From a bacterium BMS3Bbin10 (GTDB lineage Bacteria; Pseudomonadota; Alphaproteobacteria; Rhizobiales; Methyloligellaceae), in the NCBI GenBank assembly GCA_002897995.1, contig BDTT01000093.1, positions 1 through 57,432 on the forward strand: a DNA stretch of 57,432 nucleotides, written 5' to 3'. The position numbers and the translations under genes were made by a program. Each line of letters starts with the position of its first letter. The first letter of the stretch is position 1. Shown here piece after piece: positions 35,574 through 45,869 of this stretch. The notes under the pieces were generated by a model that saw nothing but the letters and a program-made list of their open reading frames with translations, had not been told where the DNA came from and did not search any database.

Positions 35574-37076
35574 ATGGAAACTGCCCAAACAAATATCGCC
35601 AGCCTGGTTGAAACGGAGGATGCCCCCTTCCGCGCCGCGCCGCATAACATTGAGGCGGAGCAGGCGCTGCTGGGCGCGATCCTCGTGAACAACGACGCCT
35701 GCGACAAGGTGTCGAGCTTTCTGAGGGAAGAACATTTTTTCGATCCGCTGCACGGGCGGGTGTATGAAGTCGCGCAGAAGCTGATTTCCGCCGGCAAGCG
35801 CGCCTCGCCAATCACTCTCAAGACATTCTTCGAGAATGAAGAACCGTTAGCCGCGGATTTGACGGTACCGCAATATCTGGGGCGCCTGTCCGCCAATGCC
35901 ACGACGGTTATCAACGCGGAGGATTATGGCCGCACCGTTTATGATCTCGCGATCCGCCGCGACCTTATCGTCATCGGCGAGGATCTGGTCAATGTCGCCT
36001 ATGATTCACCGGTCGAGGCCCCCCCAGGGGTTCAGATAGAAGAGGCCGAGCAGCGGCTTTTCGAGCTTGCCGAGACCGGCAAATACGGCTCCGGCTTCGA
36101 ACCCTTCACCGATGCGCTCACCGCAGCCATAGACATGGCGGCCAACGCCTACCGCCGTGATGGCGGCCTGAGCGGTATTGCCACCGGGTTCAAGGACCTG
36201 GATGAAAAAATGGGCGGGTTGCAGCCCTCCGATTTGCTCATTATCGCCGGGCGGCCGTCCATGGGCAAAACGGCGCTCGCCACCAACATCGCCTATCATG
36301 TCGCGCGCGCCCACAAGACGGAGCGGCGGCCCGATGGCAGCGAAGAGACTGTCGACGGCGCCGTCGTCGGCTTCTTCTCCCTCGAAATGTCATCGGAGCA
36401 GCTCGCCACCCGCATCATCGCCGAGCAATCCACTATTCCGTCCGAACGCATTCGCCGCGGCAAGATCAACAAGGACGAGTTCGACCGCCTTGTCGAGGCC
36501 TCGCAGAACCTGCAGGCCCTGCCGCTCTATATCGACCAGACCGGCGGTATTTCCATAGCCCAGCTGGCGGCGCGCGCGCGCCGGCTGAAGCGTCAAAAGA
36601 ATCTCGGGCTTGTTATCGTCGACTATCTGCAATTGCTATCGGGCTCCTCCCGGCGCTCCTCGGACAGCCGTGTTCAGGAAATCACCGAAATCACGACACG
36701 GCTGAAAGCCCTCGCCAAGGAGCTCGATGTCCCGATCATCGCCCTTTCGCAGCTCTCTCGTCAGGTAGAGAACCGCGAGGACAAGCGCCCGCAACTCGCG
36801 GACTTGCGCGAATCAGGATCTATCGAGCAGGACGCAGATGTGGTTATGTTCGTGTTTCGCGAGGAATATTATGTGGAGCGCCGCGAACCTCGCCCGGGCA
36901 CGCCGGAACATATAACCTGGATGGATGAAATGGAGCAGGTGGAAGGCCTTGCCGATGCGATCATCGCCAAACAGCGCCATGGCCCGACGGGCACGGTGCG
37001 CATGCAATTCCAGGCCGATGTCACGCGGTTCAGCGATTTTTCCGGCTCCGCCCGTCTGCCAGAGCGCCGAGACTAA
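35574..37076 (+). CDS. dnaB: Replicative DNA helicase DnaB
   Basis: A 500-residue hexameric 5'-3' helicase that unwinds the replication fork. The N domain includes RAAPHNIEAEQALLGAILVN; the RecA-like motor shows Walker A IIAGRPSMGKTALATNIAY near 222-231, FFSLEMSSEQLATRI, the Walker B strand LVIVDYLQLLSG, and ALSQLSRQVENREDKRPQLA and DLRESGSIEQDADVVMF. The gene follows rplI after 206 bp that should hold its promoter. No intein or insertion is present. Confidence 0.97.
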   Translation: METAQTNIASLVETEDAPFRAAPHNIEAEQALLGAILVNNDACDKVSSFLREEHFFDPLHGRVYEVAQKLISAGKRASPITLKTFFENEEPLAADLTVPQYLGRLSANATTVINAEDYGRTVYDLAIRRDLIVIGEDLVNVAYDSPVEAPPGVQIEEAEQRLFELAETGKYGSGFEPFTDALTAAIDMAANAYRRDGGLSGIATGFKDLDEKMGGLQPSDLLIIAGRPSMGKTALATNIAYHVARAHKTERRPDGSEETVDGAVVGFFSLEMSSEQLATRIIAEQSTIPSERIRRGKINKDEFDRLVEASQNLQALPLYIDQTGGISIAQLAARARRLKRQKNLGLVIVDYLQLLSGSSRRSSDSRVQEITEITTRLKALAKELDVPIIALSQLSRQVENREDKRPQLADLRESGSIEQDADVVMFVFREEYYVERREPRPGTPEHITWMDEMEQVEGLADAIIAKQRHGPTGTVRMQFQADVTRFSDFSGSARLPERRD

Positions 37077-37099
37077 GCGCGCGCCACCTGCCCTCTCCC

Positions 37100-38239
37100 A
37101 TGGTTTTTGACCCCCGCAAAGCAGCAGACCCCACCGCCACATCGCTCCTGACCATCGACCTTGCCGCGCTGAGGGCCAACTACGCCACGCTGCGCGACCA
37201 AGCCAAGGGCAGCGAATGCGCGGCCGTCATCAAGGCAAACGCCTATGGGACGGGCGCTGAACAGGCCGTCCGCGCGCTTTCGAAGGAGGGTTGCGGAACC
37301 TATTTCGTCGCCACCTTCGCGGAAGCCGAAACCATCCGCGCCGCGGCCCGCGAAGCCACCATATATGTCCTGGACGGTTTCTTTTCCGGGTCCGGTCCGG
37401 CGTTCGCCGAAAAGGCCGTCCGGCCCGTGCTCTCCAGCCTTGCCGAGATACAGGACTGGGCGGCGTTTTGCCGGGAGCGGGATCAGCCCCTGCCCGCCGC
37501 GCTTCAGTTCGATACCGGCATGAACCGGCTCGGCATGCCGCACGGCGAGGTCGAGCAACTGGCCGCGGAACCCGAATTACTCGCATCCTTCGCCCCGGCT
37601 CTCCTCATGAGCCATCTGGCCTGCGCGGACGAACCCGGCCATCCGCTCAATGAAGCCCAGCTCAAAGCATTTGAAGCCTGCCGCGCGATGCTGCCGGCGT
37701 GCCGCGCATCCTTCGCCAACTCCGCCGGGATATTCTTGGGCGCCCGCTACCATTTCGACCTCGTGCGCCCCGGTTTCGCCCTCTATGGCGGCAAGGCGGC
37801 AGAGGGGCGCGAAGCGCTGCGAAGAGTCATTCGCCTCGAGGCCCGGATCGTGCAGGTTCACGACGCGCGGGCGGGGACAAGCGTCGGCTATGGTGCGGAC
37901 CAGAGCCTTTCGCGTCCCACGCGGATCGCAACACTGGCCATCGGCTATGCGGACGGCATTTTCCGCGCGCTGGGAGCGCGCGAGGGACAATCCGGCTTTA
38001 CGGCCTATATCGGCGGCCATGCGGCGCCTGCGCTGGGACGTATATCCATGGACCTGATTACCCTCGACGTCACGGACATACCCGAAGGCCTTGCGCACAG
38101 GGGGGCCTGGGCTGAGATTATCGGAGAGCATGTCAGCGTCGACGATCTGGCTGCGCGGGCCGGTACGATCGGCTATGAGATGCTCACAAGCCTCTCATCG
38201 CGGGCACAGCGTATTTATACCGGATCAGAGGCAAGATAG
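37100..38239 (+). CDS. alr: Alanine racemase
   Basis: A 379-residue PLP enzyme producing D-alanine for peptidoglycan. The cofactor lysine is Lys45 in AAVIKANAYGTGAEQAV and the catalytic tyrosine is Tyr264 in TSVGYGADQS; LQFDTGMNRLGMP and IGYADGIFRALG are also typical. It starts 23 bp after dnaB and ends 5 bp before radA, forming dnaB-alr-radA, an order repeated in many alphaproteobacteria. Confidence 0.96.
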   Translation: MVFDPRKAADPTATSLLTIDLAALRANYATLRDQAKGSECAAVIKANAYGTGAEQAVRALSKEGCGTYFVATFAEAETIRAAAREATIYVLDGFFSGSGPAFAEKAVRPVLSSLAEIQDWAAFCRERDQPLPAALQFDTGMNRLGMPHGEVEQLAAEPELLASFAPALLMSHLACADEPGHPLNEAQLKAFEACRAMLPACRASFANSAGIFLGARYHFDLVRPGFALYGGKAAEGREALRRVIRLEARIVQVHDARAGTSVGYGADQSLSRPTRIATLAIGYADGIFRALGAREGQSGFTAYIGGHAAPALGRISMDLITLDVTDIPEGLAHRGAWAEIIGEHVSVDDLAARAGTIGYEMLTSLSSRAQRIYTGSEAR

Positions 38240-38244
38240 GCGTC

Positions 38245-39618
38245 ATGGCAAGAGCGACAACAGCCTATGTTTGCCAGGAATGCGGCGCCAGCACCGCGCA
38301 ATGGTCAGGCAAATGCCCCGGCTGCTCGGCTTGGAATACTCTGGTTGAGGAGGTCACGAGCAAAAGCGGACCGGACAGAACCCCCACCGGCGGCAAGGTT
38401 GTCGCGCTGCAAACTCTCGATGCGGAGGTGCCCGACGCGCCCCGCATTTCAAGCGGATTGGCGGAACTCGACCGCGTCATAGGCGGCGGGCTTGTCCCCG
38501 GCTCGGCCATTCTGGTTGGCGGCGACCCCGGCATTGGAAAGTCAACGCTTCTTCTTCAGGCCGCCGCGGCGCTGGCGAACTCCGGCCATACGGCGATTTA
38601 TTTCTCCGGAGAGGAAGCAACCGCGCAAGTTCGCCTGCGTGCGGAACGCCTTGGCATCGCTTCGGCCCCGGTTGGTCTGGGCGCGGAAACAGGGCTTGCG
38701 CATATCCTCAAGACCCTGAGCGGGAAAGAGACCGCGCCCGATCTTGTCATTATCGATTCCATTCAGACCCTGTGGTCGGATCAGCTGGAATCGGCGCCCG
38801 GCACCGTTTCCCAGGTCCGCGCCTGCGCGCAAACCCTTGTGCGCTATGCGAAGCGCTCGGGCGCGGCAATCGTGCTCGTCGGTCACGTCACCAAGGACGG
38901 GCAGATCGCCGGCCCCAAGGTGGTCGAGCATATGGTCGATACCGTGCTCTATTTCGAAGGCGACGGCGCGCATCAGTACCGGATTCTCAGGGCTGTCAAG
39001 AACCGGTTCGGCCCGAGCGACGAAATCGGCGTTTTCGAGATGCGCGGCGATGGACTTCGCGAAGTCGCCAACCCTTCTGAATTGTTTCTCGGAGAGCGGG
39101 ACAATACGAGCCCGGGCGCCGCCGTTTTCGCCGGCATGGAGGGAACGCGCCCGATCCTGGTTGAAATACAGGCCCTGGTCGCGCCCTCGCCACTGGGAAC
39201 GCCGCGGCGCGCGGTGGTGGGGTGGGACTCAAGCCGCCTCGCCATGGTGCTGGCGGTCCTCGATACCCGCTGCGCCCTGCAACTGGGGACGCATGACGTT
39301 TACCTCAATGTGGCGGGCGGCCTGAAAATTACCGACCCCGCCGCGGACCTGGCTGCGGCGGCTGCCCTCGTTTCGTCTTTTTGTGGTGTTGCGCTCCCTG
39401 CCGGTAACATCTATTTCGGCGAGGTGAGCCTGTCGGGCGCCATTCGGCCCGTCGGCCATATGTCGGGACGCCTGAAAGAAGCGGAGAAACTCGGCTTCAC
39501 GGCCGCCACCGTCCCGGCCAAGCTTGGCGAGGATACCGGGGGCACCGGATTGCAACTGGACACCATAGCGCATCTGTCGGATTTAACAGCCAGGCTGGCT
39601 CCCCCAGAGCGGGCATAG
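38245..39618 (+). CDS. radA: DNA repair protein RadA (Sms)
   Basis: A 457-residue RecA-related ATPase that promotes branch migration in recombinational repair. The N-terminal zinc finger uses Cys10, Cys13, Cys24 and Cys27. Walker A is GGDPGIGKST near 92-101, Walker B follows as LVIIDSIQTL, and the RadA-specific KNRFG motif is at 252-256. The C-terminal Lon-protease-like domain is intact (VYLNVAGGLKI, FGEVSLSGAIRPV). It is 5 bp downstream of alr. Confidence 0.97.
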   Translation: MARATTAYVCQECGASTAQWSGKCPGCSAWNTLVEEVTSKSGPDRTPTGGKVVALQTLDAEVPDAPRISSGLAELDRVIGGGLVPGSAILVGGDPGIGKSTLLLQAAAALANSGHTAIYFSGEEATAQVRLRAERLGIASAPVGLGAETGLAHILKTLSGKETAPDLVIIDSIQTLWSDQLESAPGTVSQVRACAQTLVRYAKRSGAAIVLVGHVTKDGQIAGPKVVEHMVDTVLYFEGDGAHQYRILRAVKNRFGPSDEIGVFEMRGDGLREVANPSELFLGERDNTSPGAAVFAGMEGTRPILVEIQALVAPSPLGTPRRAVVGWDSSRLAMVLAVLDTRCALQLGTHDVYLNVAGGLKITDPAADLAAAAALVSSFCGVALPAGNIYFGEVSLSGAIRPVGHMSGRLKEAEKLGFTAATVPAKLGEDTGGTGLQLDTIAHLSDLTARLAPPERA

Positions 39619-39748
39619 GAGGACCAGAACTCCCTACCACCCCTGTTCGTTGTGAGTAGTGCTCATGCGCCTGTTGCCTTTACCCCGCACTACCGCCTAA
39701 TAACGTGCCAATCGTGTTAAAGTTCCGCCTTCCGAAAGGACACTGCAT

Positions 39749-40399
39749 ATGCCGTTTTCCTGGCTCGACATCATACTTGCCGCGATCATGCTCGTTTCGG
39801 GCTTCCTGGCAATGTTCCGCGGTTTGACGCGCGAAGTCCTATCGATCCTTTCGTGGGCGGTCGCCGCGCTGGCCACGCTCTTCTTCTTTCCCAAATATCA
39901 GGCGCAGGCCCGGGTTTATATCGAACCGGCGCTTCTCGCCGATGCGGTTCTGGCGGGCGGTATCTTTCTCGTCGTTCTCATTATCGTCAGTCTCATCACG
40001 GTCAGGATTTCCGATGGCGTTCTGGACAGCCGCATCGGCGCGCTCGACCGTACGCTCGGGTTCGTTTTTGGCCTGGCGCGCGGTCTTGTGCTGGTTGTCA
40101 TCGCCTATCTGTTCTTCACATGGCTGGTGCCCGAAGACACCCAGCCGGAGTGGATCAAAAATGCCCGCTCCCTGCCCATATTGAAACAGACGGGGGCCGG
40201 CATCGTATCGCTGCTGCCCGAGGATCCCGCATCCGCCATTCCCGGCCTGCAGAAGCAAGAGGAACCAGCAACAACACCGCCGCCGCCGCTGGCCCCGGTC
40301 GATCCGGACAAGCGCTCCAGCATCGATGGCTCCGGTATGGCCGATGGTGTAAGAGTGGCAAATATTCCCCAACCCGGTCATACTGCCGCCGGGCAATGA
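39749..40399 (+). CDS. cvpA: CvpA family membrane protein
   Basis: A 216-residue inner-membrane protein. The CvpA family takes its name from colicin V production in E. coli, through the neighbouring purF, but its biochemical role is still unsettled. Four hydrophobic segments are visible in the first 125 residues, beginning WLDIILAAIMLVSGFLAMFRG and LTREVLSILSWAVAALATLF. The last about 70 residues are soluble and proline-rich. ATG at 39749 follows AAAGGACA. It precedes purF by 13 bp, the classic cvpA-purF pairing. Confidence 0.92.
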   Translation: MPFSWLDIILAAIMLVSGFLAMFRGLTREVLSILSWAVAALATLFFFPKYQAQARVYIEPALLADAVLAGGIFLVVLIIVSLITVRISDGVLDSRIGALDRTLGFVFGLARGLVLVVIAYLFFTWLVPEDTQPEWIKNARSLPILKQTGAGIVSLLPEDPASAIPGLQKQEEPATTPPPPLAPVDPDKRSSIDGSGMADGVRVANIPQPGHTAAGQ

Positions 40400-40412
40400 C
40401 AAGAGCCAGACC

Positions 40413-41888
40413 GTGCAGCAAAAAGCAGCCAGGCACGTGAGCACAAAACCACATAACAAGACCGGACTGCGGGTCGCCTGCGGCGTGTTCGGTATTTTCG
40501 ATCATGACGACGCGGCGGCCCTGACGGCGCTTGGCCTTCATGCGTTGCAGCATCGAGGCCAGGAAGCGGCTGGTATCGTGTCCTTCGACGGCAAGCATTA
40601 TCACTCCGAGCGCCGCATGGGCCTGGTTGGCGATCATTTCACCAAGCAGGGGATTATCGACCGCCTCAAAGGCCGCTACGCAACCGGGCATGTGCGCTAC
40701 TCCACAACCGGCGATACGATAGCGCGCAATATCCAGCCCCTGTTTTGCGATCTCGATGCGGGCGGATTCGCCCTGTGTCACAATGGCAACCTGACAAACG
40801 CCCTCACGGTGCGCAAACAGCTCATCAAGAAAGGGGCGATCTTCCAGTCCACCTCGGACACCGAGGTCATTATCCATCTGATCGCACGCAGCGCGAAGCG
40901 GACCTTCGCCGAGCGGTTCATCGATGCAATTCTGCAAATCGAAGGTGGCTATGCGCTCGTGGGTCAGACCAACAAGAAGCTGATTGGCGCGCGCGATCCG
41001 CTGGGCATCAGACCGCTGGTGCTTGGACAGCTTGACGGCTCTTATGTGCTGGCTTCCGAAACATGCGCTTTTGATATCATCGGCGCCAAATTCGTCCGCG
41101 AAGTCGACAATGGCGAGGTGGTTATCATCACCAAGGACGGCATTGAGAGCCATCGCCCCTTCCCCAAACGCGCAGCCCGCCCCTGCATCTTCGAATATAT
41201 CTATTTCGCCCGCCCCGATTCCATCGTCGGCGGGCGCTGCGTTTACGAAATCCGGAAGGAAATGGGCAAGCAGCTTGCCCGTGAATCCGGTGTCGATGCG
41301 GATGTCATCGTGCCGGTTCCCGATTCAGGCGTTCCCGCGGCAATCGGATACGCCCGGGAATCGGGCATACCTTTTGAGCACGGCATCATCAGAAACCATT
41401 ATGTGGGGCGCACCTTCATTGAGCCGGAGCAGCAGATCCGCGCGCTTGGCGTGCGTCTGAAGCATTCGGCCACGCGCTGCGAAATCGAAGGCAAGCGCGT
41501 GGTGATGATTGATGATTCCATCGTCCGCGGCACAACGTCGGTCAAGCTTGTGCAGATGATGTTCGAAGCCGGCGCAAAAGAAGTTCACCTGCGCATTGCC
41601 AGCCCGCCGATCACGCATCCCGATTTCTACGGCATCGATACGCCCGACCAGGAAAAGCTCCTCGCCGCGACCCATGATCTGAAAAGCATGTGCAAATATA
41701 TCGGCGCGGGCACGCTCGCCTTCCTCTCCGTCGAGGGCCTTTACAAATCCATGGGCTACGGCGCGCGAAATCCCGAAACGCCGCAATTCACCGATCATTG
41801 CTTTACCGGAGATTATCCCACGCGCCTGCGCGACCGGGAAGGGTCGGACATGCAGCAGCAGCTCTCCCTGCTGGCCGAAATCGGTTAG
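40413..41888 (+). CDS. purF: Amidophosphoribosyltransferase PurF
   Basis: A 491-residue enzyme transferring ammonia from glutamine to PRPP, the first committed step of purine synthesis. The N-terminal glutaminase begins at Cys23 in RVACGVFGIFDHDDAA after a short propeptide; HALQHRGQEAAGI and RYSTTGD follow. The PRPP-binding loop is VVMIDDSIVRGTTSVKLVQ. The start listed is GTG 40413; GTG 40437 would shorten the propeptide to 14 residues and is equally possible. It lies 13 bp after cvpA. Confidence 0.96.
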   Translation: MQQKAARHVSTKPHNKTGLRVACGVFGIFDHDDAAALTALGLHALQHRGQEAAGIVSFDGKHYHSERRMGLVGDHFTKQGIIDRLKGRYATGHVRYSTTGDTIARNIQPLFCDLDAGGFALCHNGNLTNALTVRKQLIKKGAIFQSTSDTEVIIHLIARSAKRTFAERFIDAILQIEGGYALVGQTNKKLIGARDPLGIRPLVLGQLDGSYVLASETCAFDIIGAKFVREVDNGEVVIITKDGIESHRPFPKRAARPCIFEYIYFARPDSIVGGRCVYEIRKEMGKQLARESGVDADVIVPVPDSGVPAAIGYARESGIPFEHGIIRNHYVGRTFIEPEQQIRALGVRLKHSATRCEIEGKRVVMIDDSIVRGTTSVKLVQMMFEAGAKEVHLRIASPPITHPDFYGIDTPDQEKLLAATHDLKSMCKYIGAGTLAFLSVEGLYKSMGYGARNPETPQFTDHCFTGDYPTRLRDREGSDMQQQLSLLAEIG

Positions 41889-41930
41889 CGCGTGACCTCC
41901 TCTGCCACACCTGTCCGGGTCTGAACGCCC

Positions 41931-42641
41931 ATGCCCGAACCCCGTTTGAAAAACCGTATTGCCCTTGTCACCGGGGCTTCGCGCGGCATCGGGCGGGCCG
42001 TCGCTCTCGCCTATGCGCGTGAAGGCGCCCATGTCATCGCCCTGGCGCGCAGCGCGGGCGCGCTGGAAGACCTCGACGATGAGATAAAGGACCTGGGCGC
42101 CACCGCGACGCTTCTGCGCCTGAACCTTACCCAGGGAGATAAAATCGACGCCCTGGGCCCGACAATTCTCGAGCGCTTCGGCCAGCTCGATATTCTGGTC
42201 GGCAATGCCGGGGTTCTCGGACCGCTTTCCCCTCTTGGACATATATCCGAGCGGGACTGGAATGAGGTTCTGGAAGTAAATCTGAGCGCCAACTGGCGTC
42301 TGATCCGCACGGCAGACCCGCTGCTGCGCCGATCCGATGCCGGGCGCGCCATATTCATCACATCCGGCGCCGCAAAAAAATGCCGGGCTTACTGGGGCCC
42401 TTACTCGATTTCAAAGGCGGCCCTGGAAGCACTGGTAAAAACCTACGCGGCCGAGGTGAGCGATTCCAGCGTAAGGGCCAATCTGATCAGTCCGGGCCCG
42501 GTGGCGACAGCCATGCGCGCCAAGGCCATGCCGGGCGAAGACCCGGCCACCTTGCCCAAACCTGAAGATCTGGCGGAAACTTTCGTGCAACTCGCCCTGC
42601 CGGAGTGCACCGACAATGGCAAGATTATTCAGTACAGATAG
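41931..42641 (+). CDS. SDR family NAD(P)-dependent oxidoreductase
   Basis: A 236-residue classical short-chain dehydrogenase of unknown substrate. The cofactor motif VTGASRGIGRAVALAY (13-28), GNAG at 91-94 and the catalytic residues Ser145, Tyr158 and Lys162 (GPYSISKAALEAL) are present. The second base of the usual NNAG is Gly here (VGNAG). It starts 42 bp after purF, a pairing seen in other alphaproteobacteria, but no pathway link is evident. It converges on the MBL hydrolase with a 13-bp gap. Confidence 0.88.
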   Translation: MPEPRLKNRIALVTGASRGIGRAVALAYAREGAHVIALARSAGALEDLDDEIKDLGATATLLRLNLTQGDKIDALGPTILERFGQLDILVGNAGVLGPLSPLGHISERDWNEVLEVNLSANWRLIRTADPLLRRSDAGRAIFITSGAAKKCRAYWGPYSISKAALEALVKTYAAEVSDSSVRANLISPGPVATAMRAKAMPGEDPATLPKPEDLAETFVQLALPECTDNGKIIQYR

Positions 42642-42654
42642 CGCCCTGGCGGGA

Positions 42655-43458
42655 TTACCGGCCGCCGGTCTCCAGCACCATGCCATCATATGCGGGCTCA
42701 ACGCCGCCCGGCAGCGTGCGGACAAGCGTGTCGTAATCCAGATCGGTATGCATGTGGGTCAGGATGGCCCGCTTCGGCTTGACCCGCCTGATTGCCTCCA
42801 GCGTTTCTTCAAGGCTGAAATGGCTGGGATGGGGCGTATGGCGCAGGGCATCCACAATCCATACATCCAAACCTTCGAGATATTTATAGGATTCTTCCGG
42901 CAGTGCATTGATATCGCAGGAATAAGCAATATCCCCGAAGCGGTATCCCACCGACATTATTTCTCCGTGATCCTGCTGGTAAGGCAGAACTTTAACTGCG
43001 CCGCCTTTTCCTGATATTTCAAACTCTTGGAAGAGTTTGATCGTGTGTTTGTTCAAGATAGGGGGGTATGCGCCTGCCGGCATAGCCTTGAAGCAATAAG
43101 CAAATCTTTCCTCCAGCACACTCCCGGTGCGCGCATCGCAATAGACATCGATCCGCGCCCTTCCGTTGAGGGCCACAACCCGCAAATCGTCGATCCCATG
43201 AGTGTGGTCCGCATGTTCATGGGTGTAGAGCACGCCATCAAGCCAGGAGACCCCGGCGCCGAGCAATTGCTGGCGCGCATCGGGAGACGTGTCCACCAGA
43301 ACGCTCGTTCGGCCCTCGGCGCCGGACCGCTCCACCAGCATGGAACAGCGCAGACGATAGTTCTTCGGATTTGCCGGATCGCAATTGCCCCAGTCACCGC
43401 CGATGCGCGGAACGCCGCCCGAAGTGCCGCAGCCGAGAATGGTCAGCTTCAGCGTCAT
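42655..43458 (-). CDS. MBL-fold metal-dependent hydrolase, PhnP-like
   Basis: A 267-residue metallo-beta-lactamase-fold hydrolase. It opens LKLTILGCGTSGGVPRIG and contains the metal motif YTHEHADHTHGIDDLR, a later DHG and a final THMHTDLDYD. The GCGTSGGVPR opening and CSMLVE segment are typical of PhnP/RNase Z-like phosphodiesterases, including cyclic phosphate hydrolases. It overlaps tatD by 4 bp on the minus strand, and metG-tatD-MBL is a conserved alphaproteobacterial trio. The substrate in this context is unknown. Confidence 0.88.
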   Translation of the reverse strand: MTLKLTILGCGTSGGVPRIGGDWGNCDPANPKNYRLRCSMLVERSGAEGRTSVLVDTSPDARQQLLGAGVSWLDGVLYTHEHADHTHGIDDLRVVALNGRARIDVYCDARTGSVLEERFAYCFKAMPAGAYPPILNKHTIKLFQEFEISGKGGAVKVLPYQQDHGEIMSVGYRFGDIAYSCDINALPEESYKYLEGLDVWIVDALRHTPHPSHFSLEETLEAIRRVKPKRAILTHMHTDLDYDTLVRTLPGGVEPAYDGMVLETGGR

Positions 43459-44255
43459 TCGGCGGCGTCCCCGGCGGGGGACGGCACGGTGGAGAAAAGC
43501 CGATGGAAATTCGCCGTTGTGACCCGCGCGATCTCCTGATCGCTGACGCCCTTGACCCCGGCAAGCCTGGCGGCGGTATGAACCACATTCGCCGGCTCAT
43601 TCTTCCTGCCGCGCTTGGGTTCGGGAGAAAGATAGGGCGCGTCGGTTTCGACCAGCAGCCGGTCCATGGGGATGTTTGCCGCGATCTCACGCAGGGCATC
43701 TGATTTCTTGAAGGTCAGCACGCCGGAGAAGGATACATAAAGACCGAGCTCGACCCCGCGCCGGGCAAGCTCGGCGCCCGCGGTGAAACAATGCAGCACG
43801 GCGGTGAAGGGACCCCTGGCCATTTCTTCTTCGAGAATTCGCGCGGTGTCCCCGTCGGCGTCTCTTGTATGGATGACGAGCGGAAGGCCGGTCTCGCGCG
43901 CGGCGGCGATATGGGTGCGGAACCCCTTTTCCTGATCCTCGCGCGGCGCGTTGTCATAGTGATAGTCCAGCCCGGCCTCGCCGATGGCCACGACTTTGGG
44001 ATGGGCGCTGAGAGAGACGATCTCCTCCAATGGGATATCGCGCTCTTCATCTGCGTTATGCGGGTGGGTGCCCACCGAGCAGAAAATATTGTCATGGTCT
44101 TGAGCAATGGCCAGCACCGCATCGAAATTGCGCACCCGCGTGCAGATTGTGACAAGCGTGCCGACGCCGGCTTCCCTCGCGCGCGCCAGCACGGCGCCGA
44201 GCTGATCGGAAAGATGCGGAAAATCGAGATGGCAGTGACTGTCGACAAGCATCAC
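43455..44255 (-). CDS. TatD family metal-dependent hydrolase
   Basis: A 266-residue TIM-barrel metallohydrolase. Metal ligands are visible in [11 protein letters not shown] (His7, His9), in [11 protein letters not shown], in [11 protein letters not shown] and in [16 protein letters not shown]. The family has 3'-5' exonuclease or DNase activity in several bacteria and works on damaged DNA or RNA ends. Its stop overlaps the MBL start and its start overlaps the metG stop, each by 4 bp, so metG-tatD-MBL are translationally coupled. Confidence 0.94.
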   Translation of the reverse strand: MMLVDSHCHLDFPHLSDQLGAVLARAREAGVGTLVTICTRVRNFDAVLAIAQDHDNIFCSVGTHPHNADEERDIPLEEIVSLSAHPKVVAIGEAGLDYHYDNAPREDQEKGFRTHIAAARETGLPLVIHTRDADGDTARILEEEMARGPFTAVLHCFTAGAELARRGVELGLYVSFSGVLTFKKSDALREIAANIPMDRLLVETDAPYLSPEPKRGRKNEPANVVHTAARLAGVKGVSDQEIARVTTANFHRLFSTVPSPAGDAAE

Positions 44256-45811
44256 GAAGCGCCCTCCTCGCGCTCCACGTAGCGGGGGAAAACGCCTTCG
44301 GGTTTGGGCAACGGCGTGCCGGGTTTCAACCGGCCGGACTTGCCCAGATGCGCAAAGTCACGAGCCTCTTCCGGGACGGAAAGCTGATCGAGTATCCTTG
44401 CCGAGGAGACAGGCATGATGGCCTGCGCCAGGATCGCAATTTGCCGAACCGTTTCCGCGGTCACATAGAGCACCGTTCCCATGCGCTCGCGGTCACTCTT
44501 CTTCAGCGCCCAGGGCTCGGCGTTGGCGAAATAACGGTTGGCGTCGGCGACGACCGTCCAGACCGTTTCAAGAGCCCGGTGGATCGCCTGCTCGTCCATT
44601 GCCTTGCGGGCGGCATCGATCATCCGATCGGCAGCTTCCAGAAGCGTTTCGTCATCTGCGGTGAATGCGCCGGGATTTGGCAAAGCGCCATCGCAATTCT
44701 TCGCGATCATCGACAGCGAACGCTGTGCAAGATTGCCCAGATCATTCGCCAGATCCGCATTGATGCGATTGACGATGGCCTCATGGCTGTAATTCCCGTC
44801 GCGCCCGAAAGGCACCTCGCGCAGGAAAAAATAGCGCATCTGGTCGACGCCGTAATGTTCCGCGAGCGCGAAGGGATCAATGACGTTGCCGACGGACTTC
44901 GACATCTTCTCACCGCGGTTGAACAGGAAGCCATGGGCGAACACCCGCTTGGGGAGTTCGACTCCCGCCGACATGAGAAAGGCCGGCCAGTAAACCGCGT
45001 GAAAGCGGATGATGTCCTTGCCGATGACATGCACATCCGCCGGCCAGAAGGTCCTGAAGCTCTTTGAGGACTCGTCGGGGAAACCCACGCCGGTAATGTA
45101 ATTGGTGAGCGCGTCCACCCACACATACATGACGTGGCGCTCATCGCCGGGAACGCGTACGCCCCAGTCGAAAGTGGTGCGGGAGACGGAAAGATCGCGC
45201 AGGCCTCCCTTCACGAAGCTGACGACCTCGTTGCGGCGCACATCGGGACCGATAAATTCCGGATTTGCCTCATAATGGGCCAGCAGCCTGTCCTGATAGG
45301 CGCCGAGCTTGAAGAAATAACTTTCCTCATCCACCCATGTCACCGGCGTGCCTTGCGGCGAGAGCTTTTCCGCGCCCTCCCCGGCGCTCAACTCGCTCTC
45401 ATCGTAATAAGCTTCATCGCGCACCGAGTACCAGCCCGAATAGGTGCCCAGATAAATATCCCCATTGGCCTCCATACGCCGCCAGACTTCCTGAACCGAC
45501 CTGTGGTGGCGTTCCTCGCTGGTGCGGATGAAATCGTCATTCGAGCAGTTGAGCGCTTTCACCATTTCCTGAAAACGCGGCGTGTTGCGGTCCGCGAGTT
45601 CCCGGGGCGAAATCCCTTCCGCGGCGGCCGTCTGCTGCATCTTGACGCCGTGTTCGTCGGCGCCGGTCAGAAAATAGACATTGAACCCGTCGAGCCGCTT
45701 GAAACGCGCCAGCGCATCGGTCGCTATCGCCTCATAGGCATGGCCGATATGGGGCGCGCCATTGGGGTAGGAAATCGCGGTGGTGATATAGAAGGCGCGT
45801 GTATCGCCCAT
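44252..45811 (-). CDS. metG: Methionyl-tRNA synthetase
   Basis: A 519-residue class I aminoacyl-tRNA synthetase. The signature HIGH motif is at 21-24 in [16 protein letters not shown] and KMSKS appears in [28 protein letters not shown] and [11 protein letters not shown] are also typical. The zinc-knuckle cysteines of the E. coli type are absent and there is no C-terminal tRNA-binding EMAP domain, which matches the shorter alphaproteobacterial form. It lies downstream of holB with a 58-bp gap. Confidence 0.97.
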   Translation of the reverse strand: MGDTRAFYITTAISYPNGAPHIGHAYEAIATDALARFKRLDGFNVYFLTGADEHGVKMQQTAAAEGISPRELADRNTPRFQEMVKALNCSNDDFIRTSEERHHRSVQEVWRRMEANGDIYLGTYSGWYSVRDEAYYDESELSAGEGAEKLSPQGTPVTWVDEESYFFKLGAYQDRLLAHYEANPEFIGPDVRRNEVVSFVKGGLRDLSVSRTTFDWGVRVPGDERHVMYVWVDALTNYITGVGFPDESSKSFRTFWPADVHVIGKDIIRFHAVYWPAFLMSAGVELPKRVFAHGFLFNRGEKMSKSVGNVIDPFALAEHYGVDQMRYFFLREVPFGRDGNYSHEAIVNRINADLANDLGNLAQRSLSMIAKNCDGALPNPGAFTADDETLLEAADRMIDAARKAMDEQAIHRALETVWTVVADANRYFANAEPWALKKSDRERMGTVLYVTAETVRQIAILAQAIMPVSSARILDQLSVPEEARDFAHLGKSGRLKPGTPLPKPEGVFPRYVEREEGAS

Positions 45812-45869
45812 GATTTTCAGCGCATGTTACGGATCCAGCGACACGCCAGGGCCAAGTCCGCGACCTGAA